A DNA stretch of 64,000 bases from Arthrobacter wenxiniae (GCF_013376105.1 NZ_JAAMFM010000017.1:1-64000); one strand, 5' to 3'. Shown: positions 53,865 through 62,849, numbered from the stretch's first letter. Made by a program: numbers and translations. Notes: generated from the letters alone by a model not told the origin.

Positions 53865-56015
53865 ATGACCCCTCCCAGTCCCGATGCGCCAGTGCCGGCA
53901 GGCCCCGCGGAACCGCCCGCCGCCGTTGCCGAACAACCCTTTGATGAGAACCTGTGGCTGGAGGACATCCACGGCGGCGACGCCATGGACTGGGTGAGGG
54001 GGCACAACGCCCGCACCGACGCCGCCCTGGTGAACCCGGCCTACACAGCCCTGGAGGCCTCCGTCCTGGAAGTGCTCGACTCCAAGGACCGCATTGCCAT
54101 GGTGTCCAAGCGCGGGGACTGGTACTACAACTTTTGGCGGGACGGGGCGAACCCGCGCGGGCTGTGGCGCCGCACGGACTGGGAAAGCTATGTGTCCGGC
54201 AGCCCGGACTGGGAGCTGCTCATCGACGTCGACGCGCTCAGCGAAGCCGAGGCCTCGCAGTGGCTGTGGGCCGGCGCCTCGTTGCTGCGCCCGGCGGCCG
54301 GGGAGGACTACCGCCTGGCCATGGTGGCTCTCTCCCCCGACGGCGGCGACGCCGTCACCTACCGCGAGTTTGACCTGCAGGCCCGCTCCTTTGTGCCGGG
54401 CGGCTTCGAGCTGCCGACGGCGAAGACGCGCCTGAGCTGGGTGGACGCGGACACGCTGTATGTGGGCACGGACACCGGGCCCGGGTCCATGACGGCCTCC
54501 TCCTACCCCGCCGCCGCCCGGGTGCTGCGCCGCGGCGAATCGCTGGAGCAGCTCGCGGCGAAGGAGCCCGTGTTCGCAGTGCCGCAGGACCACCTCAGCG
54601 GGGGCGTTTCGCATGACAGCACGCCCGGTTACGAGCGCGACGTGGCCCACGACGTGATCGACTTCTTCAACGCCCGCAGCTACCTGCGCGTGGGGGACGA
54701 GTGGGTGCACATCGACGTTCCGGATGACATGAATGTCTCCCTGCACCGGGAGTGGCTGCTGCTGCGCCCCCGTACGGACTGGGCGGTTGACGCTGCCGTC
54801 CATGCCGCCGGGACGCTGCTGGCCATCGGACTCGAGGCATTCCTGGCCGGGGACCGCGGTGTGCGCACCGTCTTTTCGCCCACGCCCTCGCAGTCCCTGC
54901 AGTCGTGGAGCTGGACAAAGGACTTCCTGCTGCTCAACCTGCTCGAGGACGTCTCCTCCAAAATCCTGGTGCTTGATCCGGCGGGCGGCTGGACCGCCGC
55001 GGAGCTGGATGCCTGCCCGCCGCTGCACTCCGTTGACGCTTATGCCGTCGACGACGAGGATGCGGAGTCCGGCAACGACTACTGGCTCGTTGCGACCGGC
55101 TTCCTCACCCCGTCCACGGTGTACCGGGGAACACTGCCGGGCGGCGGGCCGGCCGCGGCCGTGCGGGAGGCGCCGTCGTTCTTCAACGAGGCGGAGTACA
55201 CGGTGGAGCAGCACTTCGCGGTGTCCCTGGACGGCACGCGGATCCCGTATTTCCAGGTGGGCCCGAAGGATTTGGTGCTCGACGGCGGCAATCCCACCCT
55301 GCTGGGTGGCTACGGCGGGTTTGAGGTCTCGCGGACACCGGCATACAGCGGGGCCGTGGGGCGCAGCTGGCTGGAGCGCCGGGCCGTGGTGGACGGGCTG
55401 GAGCGCGGCGGGGTGTACGTGGTGGCGAACATCCGCGGCGGCGGGGAGTACGGGCCGGACTGGCACACGGCGGCGCTGCAGGGGAACCGGCACCGGGCGT
55501 ACGAGGACTTCGCCGCCGTGGCCCGCGATCTCGCGGCGCGCGGCGTGGCCCGGCCCGGCCACTTGGGCTGCACCGGCGGCAGCAACGGCGGGCTGCTGGT
55601 GGGCAACATGCTCACGCGGTACCCTGAACTCTTTGGCGCCGTCTCCTGCGGGGTGCCGCTGCTGGACATGCGCCGGTACACGAAGCTGTCGGCCGGGGCG
55701 TCGTGGATTGCCGAGTACGGCGACCCCGACGTGCCGGCGCAGTGGGAGTTCATCAAGACGTTCTCCCCCTACCACCAGCTGCGGGCCGGCGTTTCCTACC
55801 CGCCCACGTTCATTTGGACGGCCACCTCGGACGACCGCGTCGGACCCGTGCAGGCCCGGAAGATGGCCGCCCGGATGGAGTCCCTCGGGATTCCCGTCTG
55901 GTTCCACGAGGCGCTGGAAGGCGGCCACGCGGGTGCCGGAAACAATGCCCAGGCCGCCCGGCTGCACGCGGCCTCGCATGAATTCCTGTGGCGGGCACTG
56001 ACCGGCGCGCTGTAG
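53865..56015 (+). CDS. Prolyl oligopeptidase family (S9A) serine peptidase
   Basis: A 716-residue, apparently cytosolic peptidase without a signal peptide. The N-terminal half is the seven-bladed propeller that filters substrates. The C-terminal alpha/beta hydrolase domain has GGSNGGLLVGNML with nucleophile Ser (about residue 571), Asp in TATSDDRVGP (about 655) and His in EGGHAGAG (about 688). NIRGGGEYGPDWH is the conserved oxyanion region. It should cleave short peptides, classically after proline; exact specificity cannot be read. Confidence 0.9.
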   Translation: MTPPSPDAPVPAGPAEPPAAVAEQPFDENLWLEDIHGGDAMDWVRGHNARTDAALVNPAYTALEASVLEVLDSKDRIAMVSKRGDWYYNFWRDGANPRGLWRRTDWESYVSGSPDWELLIDVDALSEAEASQWLWAGASLLRPAAGEDYRLAMVALSPDGGDAVTYREFDLQARSFVPGGFELPTAKTRLSWVDADTLYVGTDTGPGSMTASSYPAAARVLRRGESLEQLAAKEPVFAVPQDHLSGGVSHDSTPGYERDVAHDVIDFFNARSYLRVGDEWVHIDVPDDMNVSLHREWLLLRPRTDWAVDAAVHAAGTLLAIGLEAFLAGDRGVRTVFSPTPSQSLQSWSWTKDFLLLNLLEDVSSKILVLDPAGGWTAAELDACPPLHSVDAYAVDDEDAESGNDYWLVATGFLTPSTVYRGTLPGGGPAAAVREAPSFFNEAEYTVEQHFAVSLDGTRIPYFQVGPKDLVLDGGNPTLLGGYGGFEVSRTPAYSGAVGRSWLERRAVVDGLERGGVYVVANIRGGGEYGPDWHTAALQGNRHRAYEDFAAVARDLAARGVARPGHLGCTGGSNGGLLVGNMLTRYPELFGAVSCGVPLLDMRRYTKLSAGASWIAEYGDPDVPAQWEFIKTFSPYHQLRAGVSYPPTFIWTATSDDRVGPVQARKMAARMESLGIPVWFHEALEGGHAGAGNNAQAARLHAASHEFLWRALTGAL

Positions 56016-56117
56016 GCGCCGGGCGCCGCCGGGGCGGCGGATCCCGTTTTGCTTTGTACCCCTTTCACTAGGTAAAGTTTGGGATGCTGGTCGGGGGCTT
56101 CTACCCCGGCCAGCGCT

Positions 56118-56205
56118 GGAGACGTGCCAGAGCGGCCGAATGGGCTTCACTGCTAATGAAGTGTGGGGCACAACTCCACCGGGGGTTCAAATCCCCCCGT
56201 CTCCG
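56118..56205 (+). tRNA. tRNA-Ser (anticodon GCT)
   Basis: A class II tRNA with acceptor GGAGACG/CGTCTCC, anticodon stem CTTCA/TGAAG with loop CTGCTAA, long variable arm, T arm GGGGG-TTCAAAT-CCCCC and discriminator G. CCA is not encoded. It reads AGC and AGU. Confidence 0.96.
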
Positions 56206-56213
56206 CCGAACAC

Positions 56214-56279
56214 GTAAGCACCCCCGACTGGTTCAGGGGTGCTTACTTGTGTCCGGTTCAGGGGTGCTTACTTGTGTCC
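56214..56279 (+). terminator. tRNA-Ser(GCT) terminator with duplicated 3' arm
   Basis: GTAAGCACCCC (56214-56224) can pair with GGGGTGCTTAC at 56236-56246. A perfect 25-nt tandem duplication (56230-56254, 56255-56279) supplies a second copy of the 3' arm at 56261-56271. Both arms are followed by TTGTG rather than a strong T run. Confidence 0.75.
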
Positions 56280-56314
56280 GCCGGGCCGCCCATGGTCGGG
56301 CAGCGGGACCCGGA

Positions 56315-56374
56315 TTTCGACAGGCTCAATCACCGGCGGACAGGCTCAATCACCGGCGGTCGAGCCTGTCGGGA
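56315..56374. repeat. GACAGGCTCAATCACCGGCG tandem plus inverted copy
   Basis: Two exact head-to-tail 20-mers (56319-56338, 56339-56358) are followed by an inverted copy (GGTCGAGCCTGTCGGG, 56358-56373) that can form a hairpin with either. It is the most complete member of the dispersed family seen at 8881, 35669 and 45645. Confidence 0.85.
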
Positions 56375-56390
56375 CCCCGGAACAAACGTC

Positions 56391-56410
56391 TGACCAATAC
56401 ACTGGGGTCA
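56391..56410 (+). promoter_or_regulatory. Possible GntR operator overlapping the regulator start codon
   Basis: TGACCAATACACTGGGGTCA has TGACC/GGTCA symmetry and its last base is the A of the GntR start codon (56410). A regulator bound here would block its own translation start region or promoter. Confidence 0.4.
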
Positions 56411-57081
56411 TGGCCGTCACCGATGAAGCAATCACCAAGATCAAGGACATGCTCCTCTCCGGGGAGCTCTCCGCCGGCGAGCGGCTGCCGCCGGAAAAGG
56501 AGCTCAGTGAAAAGCTGGGCCTTTCCCGCAGCTCACTGCGTGAGGCCGTCAAGGCCCTGGAAATCATCCGGGTGCTGGACGTGCGCCGCGGGGACGGCAC
56601 CTATGTGACCAGCCTGGAGCCCCAGCTGCTCACGGAGGCCATGACGTTCATCGTGGACCTGCACCAGGACAAGTCCATCCTGGACATCTTTGAGGTGCGC
56701 CGCATCCTCGAACCGGCAGCGGCGGCGATTGCGGCCGGACGAATCACGGCCGACCAGCTTGCCGCCCTGCGCGCCACCATGGCGGACATAAGCGAGGCCA
56801 CCAGCGTCGAATCCCTGGTGGAGCACGACCTCGTCTTCCACGGCCTGATCGCCGCCGCGGCCAACAACTCCTACCTGGGCAGCGTCCTGGATGCGCTCTC
56901 CAGCGGCACCGTCCGGGCGCGCATCTGGCGGGGGCTGACGCAGGAAAAGGCGGTGGACCGCACCCTGGCCGAGCACGCGTCCATCATCGAGGCGCTGGAA
57001 CGCGGGGACGCCGAGCTCGCCCGGGCCCTGCTCACCGTCCACATCAGCGGCGTGGAGCACTGGCTGCGCCAGGCATTGTAG
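56410..57081 (+). CDS. GntR-family (FadR/FCD-type) transcriptional regulator
   Basis: A 223-residue regulator. The winged helix (about 5-75) contains GELSAGERLPPEKELSEKLG and SRSSLREAVKALE; the FCD ligand-binding domain has the metal-binding pattern Asp/His in EVRRILEPAAAAIA, LVEHDLVFHGLIAAAANNSYL and LAEHASIIEAL. FCD regulators often sense sugar acids and control catabolic operons. It is convergent with the sugar transporter cluster, which it probably controls. ATG 56410 is taken because the extended frame upstream runs through repeats. Confidence 0.88.
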   Translation: MAVTDEAITKIKDMLLSGELSAGERLPPEKELSEKLGLSRSSLREAVKALEIIRVLDVRRGDGTYVTSLEPQLLTEAMTFIVDLHQDKSILDIFEVRRILEPAAAAIAAGRITADQLAALRATMADISEATSVESLVEHDLVFHGLIAAAANNSYLGSVLDALSSGTVRARIWRGLTQEKAVDRTLAEHASIIEALERGDAELARALLTVHISGVEHWLRQAL

Positions 57082-57118
57082 GGGCGTCCCGGCACTGTCG
57101 AAGCTGCCCTTTGGGACC

Positions 57119-57152
57119 GCCGGCCCGCCATTTTCGCAAAGGGCGGGCCGGC
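57119..57152. terminator. Hairpin between convergent regulator and binding-protein genes
   Basis: GCCGGCCCGCC (57119-57129) pairs with GGCGGGCCGGC (57142-57152). An alternative pairing of GCCCTTTG with CAAAGGGC overlaps it, so two exclusive stems are possible. Confidence 0.65.
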
Positions 57153-57163
57153 GCGCGTGACGC

Positions 57164-58138
57164 CTACTCGTAGAGGTTCGCGGCGATCTTGGGATCGGCA
57201 ATGTTGGTCTTGTCGTACCAGTAAAAGCCGGTGTCGATGACCTTCTCCACCTTTTCGCCCTTGATGGCGGCGACGGCGGCCTTGACGGTTTCGTAGCCGA
57301 TGCCCACGGGGTTCTGGGTGACGGCGCCTGCCATCAGGCCGTCCTTGATGGCGTCCGTCTGGGCCTTGCCGGAGTCGAAGCCGACAATGACCAGCCCGCC
57401 GGTCTTGCCGGCTTCCTTGACCGCGTTGACGACGCCGATTGCCGCCCCCTCGTTGGTGCCGTACATGCCGGCCAGGTTGGGGTGGGCGGTCATGATGGAC
57501 TTGGCGGCGTCGGTGGACTTGGCCTGGTCGCCGTCCGCGTACTGGATGTCAACAATCGTGATGTCGGGTGCGTTGGACTTCAGGTAGTCCACGAAGCCGT
57601 CGCGCCGGTCCGTGCCGGACGTGGCGGTCTGGGAGTGGCCGATGATGGCGACCTCGCCCTTGTTGCCCAGCAGGCCGGCCAGGTGCTTGGCGGCCTCCGC
57701 GGCGGCGGCCTTGTTGTCCGTGGACGCGGTGGCGACCGGGATGTCGGAGTCGACGCCGGAGTCGAAGGCGATCACGGGGATCTTCCTGCTCTGGGCATCC
57801 TCCAGCACGCCCTCGGCGGCCTTGGAGTCCAGGGCTGCCAGGGCCAGGGCCTGGGGGTTCTTCGCCATGGCGTTGTTCAGCTGGTCCATCTGCTGCTGGA
57901 CGTTGGTTTCCTTGTCCGGGCCCTCGAAGGAGATGTCGACGTTGAATTCCTTCGCAGCCTTCTCGGCACCCTGCTTGACCGACTGCCAGAACTGGTGCTG
58001 GAAGCCCTTGGAGACGATGGCGATGTACGGCTTCTTGCCGCTGGAGGCGCCCGGGGCCGCGGCCGGGGTGTCGCAGGCGGCAACGGTCAGGGACAGTGCG
58101 GCCACGGAGGCCAGTGCCAGGAATTTCCTTCTTTGCAT
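57164..58138 (-). CDS. Sugar ABC transporter substrate-binding lipoprotein
   Basis: A 324-residue ribose/xylose-type periplasmic binding protein. The signal ends in the lipobox TVAAC at about residue 22. The mature chain has the type I fold: YIAIVSKGFQHQFWQSVKQGA, KNPQALALAALDSKA, IPVIAFDSGVDSD, GFDSGKAQTDAIKDG. It should capture a sugar outside the cell and deliver it to the permease at 58204-59226. The start is ATG 58138; the longer frame has no similarity. The ligand is inferred from the surrounding fucose-type genes. Confidence 0.9.
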   Translation of the reverse strand: MQRRKFLALASVAALSLTVAACDTPAAAPGASSGKKPYIAIVSKGFQHQFWQSVKQGAEKAAKEFNVDISFEGPDKETNVQQQMDQLNNAMAKNPQALALAALDSKAAEGVLEDAQSRKIPVIAFDSGVDSDIPVATASTDNKAAAAEAAKHLAGLLGNKGEVAIIGHSQTATSGTDRRDGFVDYLKSNAPDITIVDIQYADGDQAKSTDAAKSIMTAHPNLAGMYGTNEGAAIGVVNAVKEAGKTGGLVIVGFDSGKAQTDAIKDGLMAGAVTQNPVGIGYETVKAAVAAIKGEKVEKVIDTGFYWYDKTNIADPKIAANLYE

Positions 58139-58203
58139 GATTCTCTTGACTCCTCTGTGAAAACGACGTGCGGATGGGAATGGTTCTTCTTGCGTTCGGG
58201 AAC

Positions 58204-59226
58204 CTATTTGGCGCTCTGGCGGCGGCGCATCATGTCCAGGTAGACGGCGAGCAGGATGACGACGCCCACGGCCACCTGCTGCCATTCCTGCGGGATGGAC
58301 ATGATGGAGAGTCCGTTGGTGAGCACGGACATGATGAGCGCGCCGATCACGGTGCCGATGATGGAACCCTTACCGCCCTGCAGCGAGGTTCCGCCAATGA
58401 CGACGGCGGCAATCGCCTGAAGTTCGAGCCCCATGCCGCCGGCCGGCTGGGCGGAGTTCAGCCGGGCAGTGGCAATGACGCCGGCCAGGCCCGTGAAGCA
58501 GCCGGCCAGGGTGTAGATCAGCACCGTCCACTTGCGCACGTTGACGCCGGAGAGGGCCGTGGCCTGCTCGTTGGAGCCGATGGAGTAGGTGTAGCGGCCC
58601 AGCACGGTCTTGGACAGGATGAGGCCGGCAATGACGGCGGCGGCGAAGAGGATGAACACGGCATTGGGAATGACCAGGCCGGGGATGGACTTGCCCAGGG
58701 CAAAGACCTTTTGGAAGCCGGCCACGTCGTTCGTGTAGATGGGCTTGGTGCCGGAAATGACCAGGGCCAGGCCGGCGGCCACCATCATCATGGCCAGGGT
58801 GGCAATGAAGGAGGGGATCTAGAGCACCGCCACGAACAACCCGTTGACGCCGCCCATGAGCGCACCGAAGACCACCCCGCACAACACGCCCAGGATCATC
58901 GGCAGGCCCAGCTGGGTCATGAAGACGGCCGTCATGACCGAGCAGAGCGTCATTCCTGTACCGATGGACAGGTCAATGCCTCCGGTGATGATGACGAACG
59001 TGGTGCCCAGGGCCAGCAGGCCCGTCACCACTGTCGACAACAGGATGTTGGAGAGATTGGCCGCCTGGTAGAAGTTGGCGCTCGCCACGGAGAAGAACAG
59101 CACCAGCGCCAGCAGGCTGGCGAATGCCAGAAGCTGCTGGAAGCTGGCCCGGATCCTGGTGGACAGCTCTGATTTCTTGTCGCCGGCAGTCTTGCCGGCT
59201 TGCGCAGTTTCCTTGACCAAGGTCAT
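58204..59226 (-). pseudogene. Sugar ABC transporter permease interrupted by TAG
   Basis: An RbsC-like permease of 340 codons with one in-frame stop. Codons 1-135 (from ATG 59226, after AAGGAAA) encode a normal N-terminal half, including NLSNILLSTVVTGLLALGTT and ITGGIDLSIGTGMTL. Codon 136 (58821-58819) is TAG where related permeases continue VAVL-x-IPSFIATLAMM, usually with Lys; AAG to TAG is one change. The same frame then runs open to 58204 (ANGLSIMSI... region, ending MMRRRQSAK). No other lesion is visible. If real, uptake by this system is lost unless the stop is suppressed or restarted; a sequencing error is possible. Confidence 0.85.
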
Positions 59227-59263
59227 CGTGTGTGCCTTTTCCTTCGTACTGTCTTGTAGCGTT

Positions 59264-60805
59264 CTAGCGCTGCGCGCCGGCGGTGTGGACGGTGGTGCCG
59301 GTGGTGGCGTCGGCAATGTTTTGCGTGGCCAGCTCCATGATGTTTTCCTGGTTTGCCTCCGCATTGGACAGGAAGCCTGTCAGGCGCCCCCCGCTCATGA
59401 CGGCGATCCGGTGCGAGAGGCGCAGGACTTCGGGGAGTTCGGAGGAGATCATGATGATCGACTTCCCTTGGGCCGCCAGCTCATTGAGCAGGCTGTAGAT
59501 CTCCTCCTTGGCGCCGACGTCGATGCCGCGGGTGGGTTCGTCGAAAATGAGGATGTCGCAGTCCTTGACGAGCCACTTGGCGATGACAATCTTTTGTTGG
59601 TTGCCGCCGGAAAGGTTCTTGGCGGCCTGTGCACTGGACGGGGTCTTGATGCGCAGCTTGCCGATGTATTCGCTGGCCGTGGCCTTCATGGCCCGGTTGT
59701 CCAGGACTCCCATCCGGGAGAACATCTTGAGCGAGCTGAGGGCGATGTTGTCCTTGACGTCGCGTTCCAGCATCAGACCCAGGTGCTTGCGGTCCTCGGA
59801 CAGGTAACCCAGCCCCAGCGCGGCGGCCGCGGCCGGACTGGGGATGCGCACCGGCCTGCCGCCCAGTTCAACCGTGCCGGCGCTGAGGCAGTCCGCACCC
59901 ACAATTGCCCGGGCCACCTCGGTGCGCCCGGCCCCCATGAGGCCGGCAAAACCGAGGATTTCGCCCTTGCGCAGCTCAAAGCTGACGTCGCGCAGCAGCG
60001 CCTTGGTGCACAGGCCCGTGACCTTCAGGACCACCTCGTCCGTGGCAGGGATCGCGTCCGGGCGCTGGTTTCCGGAAATTTCGCGGCCGACCATCAAGTT
60101 GATGACGGCCCGCATGGAGGTTTCCGTCGTGCTGACGGTGTCGACGTATTCACCGTCCCGGATGACGGAGATCCGGTCCGAGACGGCCTTGAGCTCATCC
60201 ATGCGGTGGGAGATGTAGATGACGCCGGTGTCCCGATTGGTGAAGTTGCGGATCAAGGCGTGCAGGGTGGCCACTTCCGCGTCGTTCAAGGCGGCCGTGG
60301 GCTCGTCCATGATGAGGATCCGGGACCTGAAGGAAAGGGCCTTGGCAATTTCCACCATCTGCTGCTTGGCGACCGTCAGGTCCCCCACGCGCGCCCCGGG
60401 GTCAAGGTCGATCCCGATCTTTCCAAACAGGAATTGCGCCTTGCGGTTCATGCGGCGTCCACTGAGGAAGACGCCGCCCACGCGGGGTTCGCGCCCGATG
60501 TAGATGTTCTGGGCCACCGTGAGGTCCTGCATCAGGTTGAATTCCTGGTGGATGATGCTGATGCCCAGTTCCTGGGCGTGCCGGGTGCCGGCAATCACCA
60601 CCTCCCTGCCGTCAATTTCAAACCTTCCCGAGTCCGGAACGTAGATGCCGGACAGCAACTTCATCAGCGTCGACTTCCCGGCGCCGTTCTCGCCCACCAG
60701 GGCCAGGACCTCGTTGTGGCGCAGCTCCAGTTGCATGTCCGAGAGCGCCTTGACGCCGGGAAAGCTCTTGTTCACGCCGGTCATGCGAAGAAGATGGTTG
60801 GTCAT
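59264..60805 (-). CDS. Sugar ABC transporter ATP-binding protein (RbsA-type, two ATPase domains)
   Basis: A 513-residue double ATPase. Domain 1 has Walker A GENGAGKST (about 39-47), Q-loop IIHQEFNLM, Walker B LIMDEPTAAL and YISHRMDEL. Domain 2 has the degenerate Walker A GLMGAGRTEV, the signature LSGGNQQKIVIAKWL, Walker B ILIFDEPTRGIDVGAKEEIY and ISSELPEVL. This layout is normal for ribose/xylose/fucose-type importers. It is first in the ATPase-permease-binding-protein operon. A palindromic operator and TTGACA lie about 190 nt upstream. Confidence 0.92.
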   Translation of the reverse strand: MTNHLLRMTGVNKSFPGVKALSDMQLELRHNEVLALVGENGAGKSTLMKLLSGIYVPDSGRFEIDGREVVIAGTRHAQELGISIIHQEFNLMQDLTVAQNIYIGREPRVGGVFLSGRRMNRKAQFLFGKIGIDLDPGARVGDLTVAKQQMVEIAKALSFRSRILIMDEPTAALNDAEVATLHALIRNFTNRDTGVIYISHRMDELKAVSDRISVIRDGEYVDTVSTTETSMRAVINLMVGREISGNQRPDAIPATDEVVLKVTGLCTKALLRDVSFELRKGEILGFAGLMGAGRTEVARAIVGADCLSAGTVELGGRPVRIPSPAAAAALGLGYLSEDRKHLGLMLERDVKDNIALSSLKMFSRMGVLDNRAMKATASEYIGKLRIKTPSSAQAAKNLSGGNQQKIVIAKWLVKDCDILIFDEPTRGIDVGAKEEIYSLLNELAAQGKSIIMISSELPEVLRLSHRIAVMSGGRLTGFLSNAEANQENIMELATQNIADATTGTTVHTAGAQR

Positions 60806-61000
60806 GCTGCCCTCTCAAGTCTCATCAACGCGAAACGACATCAGACCTCTTGCGGAGGTGCCGCACCCCCTGCTCAAGCCAGGTGGTTTGTGCCAGAACC
60901 GCTGAAATCCGCGACCATTCCCCGAATTGGCCGGTTGTGGAGTGATTCAACTTACATCATGATATGGCATCCAAAGCACAAAATCACCCAACTTCTGTCA

Positions 61001-61015
61001 AAACATCCGATGTTT
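61001..61015. promoter_or_regulatory. Palindromic operator overlapping a TTGACA box
   Basis: AAACATCCGATGTTT is a perfect 7-1-7 palindrome. On the minus strand its end overlaps TTGACA (60996-61001), a consensus -35 for the sugar transporter. A further 8-bp palindrome ATCATGAT lies at 60956-60963. The rest of the 219 nt upstream of the ATPase gene shows nothing else. Confidence 0.6.
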
Positions 61016-61024
61016 ATTGAAAAG

Positions 61025-61888
61025 TTACTGGCCGTAAACCCGGCGGGCCGTTCCTGCCCAGATGGCGGCCGCCTCCGCGTGGCTCAAGGAGCCGATGAGC
61101 GCCCCGGCCACCTGGACCGTGCGGCCATAACCGGCGCCAGGCAGGCTTACCGGCCAGTCGCCGCCAAACATGAGGCGATCCGGCCCGAATGCCTCCAGCG
61201 CAGCGGTCCACACGCGGGCCAGCGCCTCCGGATCGAAGGCCGCGCCGTTGCAGTGCAGCCCCGACACCTTGGCCGCCGTGTTCGGCAGCGCGGCCACGGC
61301 GCGCAGCTGGCGTTCCCACCGGTCCATGTCCGCGGCAGACCCTGCCCGCGGCGGCTTGCCCAGGTGGTCCACCACCACGGTCAGCCCGGGCAGCTCCGCC
61401 GCCAGCGCGGCGACCTGCCCCAGGTGGCGCGGAAAGGCGTCCGGGACGTCAAAGGGTATCCCCGCCGCGGCCAGCAGTCCCAGGGATTCGCGGACGGCGG
61501 GAAGTTCCAGCACGTCGGGGCGCGGATCGTCATGCACCAGGGTGCGCACGCCGCAAAACTTCGGATGTTCCCGCCACTGGTCCAGCAGCGCGGCGGCGGC
61601 GCGCGGGTCCTCGAGCGGCAGCCAGCCCACGACGCCGGCAATCCAGTCGTGCCCCGCGGCGTGGCGCAGCATGGCGACGGTGTCCGCCGGGGTGTCGTCG
61701 GCCTGGACGAGGATGGCGCGCTGCACGCCCGCCGCGGCCAGGGCCTGGCGGGCCTCCCCGGCGTCGTAGTTCCGGAACAGCTGGCCGTGCTGCGGCCCCA
61801 GCCAGGGGTAGCGCCCCTCCCCCAGCTCCCACAGGTGCAGGTGGGCGTCGAGGCGTTCCACGGCGCCCTCGGCTGCCTCGTCAGCCAT
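61025..61888 (-). CDS. Amidohydrolase 2-family sugar lactonase (L-fuconolactonase type)
   Basis: A 287-residue metal-dependent hydrolase. It opens RLDAHLHLWELGEGRYPWL, the HxH metal site of amidohydrolase family 2, and later has LTVVVDHLGKPP, AAKVSGLHCNG and MFGGDWPVSLPGAGY with the catalytic aspartate. In the oxidative L-fucose pathway this family hydrolyses L-fuconolactone to L-fuconate. ATG 61888 overlaps the end of the aldose dehydrogenase gene by 8 nt; the frame extending to 62335 is a shadow of that gene. Confidence 0.86.
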   Translation of the reverse strand: MADEAAEGAVERLDAHLHLWELGEGRYPWLGPQHGQLFRNYDAGEARQALAAAGVQRAILVQADDTPADTVAMLRHAAGHDWIAGVVGWLPLEDPRAAAALLDQWREHPKFCGVRTLVHDDPRPDVLELPAVRESLGLLAAAGIPFDVPDAFPRHLGQVAALAAELPGLTVVVDHLGKPPRAGSAADMDRWERQLRAVAALPNTAAKVSGLHCNGAAFDPEALARVWTAALEAFGPDRLMFGGDWPVSLPGAGYGRTVQVAGALIGSLSHAEAAAIWAGTARRVYGQ

Positions 61889-62849
61889 GGGCCACGTCCC
61901 GGGCCAGCAGGCCGCGGGCGGCCAGTTCGTCCCAGAGTTCCACCGGGACGGGCTCCGCCATGCGGCGGGCGGTTTGCCGGATTTGTTCCGGCGTGCCGGC
62001 GCCCACCACCACGGTGCGCACCACCGGGTGGTTGGCGGCGAACTGCAGGGCCGCCGTCGGCAGTTCCACGCCAAACCCGGAACAGCAGGCGGCGAGGGCC
62101 CGGGCCTTCGCCAGGATGTGCGCCGGGGCCGGGGCATAGTTGTAGTTCGCGTCGTCGGGGACCTCGGGGCGTGCCAGCAGGCCGGAGTTGTAGACGCCCA
62201 CGTTGACCACGCCCACGCCGCGTTCGGCGCACAGCGGGAGCAGGTCGGCGGCGGCCGGCTGTTCCAGCAGCGTGTACCGCCCGGCCAGCATGACCAGGTC
62301 CAGGTCCGCGGCCCGCACGCACTCGCGCAGGGCACCGGCGGAGTTGGAGCCCACGCCGATGGCGCCCACCAGGCCCTCCACCCGCAGTCTTTTCAGGGCC
62401 GGCAGCGCCAGGCGGATGCCCGCGGCGAGGTCGTAGACGTCCGGGTCGTGAAGGTAGGCGATGTCGATCCGGTCCAGGCCCAGACGTTCCAGCGAGTCCT
62501 CAAGACTGCGGCGGATTCCCGCCTCCGAGGGGTCCCAGCGGCGCACGGTGCCGGCGGGCACGTCAAAGCCCTCGGCGTCCCTGGCGCCCCGCGGGTTGGG
62601 CGCCGGTTCCAGGACGCGGCCCACCTTCGTGGAGAGGATGAATTCACCGCGCGGCTTGCCGGCCAGAACGGCGCCGAGGCGGCGTTCGGACAGCCCCAGC
62701 CCGTAGTGCGGGGCCGTGTCGAAGTACCTGATACCGGCGTCCCAGGCGGCACCCACGGTGGCGGCGGCGACGTCGTCGTCCATGGCGCGGTAGAGGTTGC
62801 CGATGCCGGCGGCGCCAAAGCCGAGGCGGCCCAGACCGGGGAGGTTCAC
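61881..62849 (-). CDS. Aldo/keto reductase, probable L-fucose (D-threo-aldose) 1-dehydrogenase
   Basis: A 322-residue AKR-fold enzyme (326 from GTG 62861). The catalytic tetrad is visible: Asp and Tyr in YFDTAPHYGLGLSER, Lys in LSTKVGR and His in IAYLHDPDVYDL. C-terminal VVVGAGTPEQIRQTARRM binds the cofactor. AKRs of this type oxidise L-fucose or related aldoses to the lactone. GTG 62849 is preferred because it overlaps the mutarotase stop as GTGA; the alternative start 62861 also overlaps it. The gene overlaps the lactonase gene, which uses its product. Confidence 0.87.
   Translation of the reverse strand: MNLPGLGRLGFGAAGIGNLYRAMDDDVAAATVGAAWDAGIRYFDTAPHYGLGLSERRLGAVLAGKPRGEFILSTKVGRVLEPAPNPRGARDAEGFDVPAGTVRRWDPSEAGIRRSLEDSLERLGLDRIDIAYLHDPDVYDLAAGIRLALPALKRLRVEGLVGAIGVGSNSAGALRECVRAADLDLVMLAGRYTLLEQPAAADLLPLCAERGVGVVNVGVYNSGLLARPEVPDDANYNYAPAPAHILAKARALAACCSGFGVELPTAALQFAANHPVVRTVVVGAGTPEQIRQTARRMAEPVPVELWDELAARGLLARDVAHG

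Noticed and set aside
56118-56409. tRNA-associated genomic island (attachment site)
   Set aside because: I found no duplicated tRNA 3' end, integrase or phage gene beside either tRNA-Ser or tRNA-Thr; the direct repeats after tRNA-Ser(GCT) are terminator duplicates.
58819-58821. TAG as a recoded amino acid (pyrrolysine-like)
   Set aside because: Nothing suggests pyrrolysine machinery, and related permeases have an ordinary residue there. Mutation or sequencing error is simpler.
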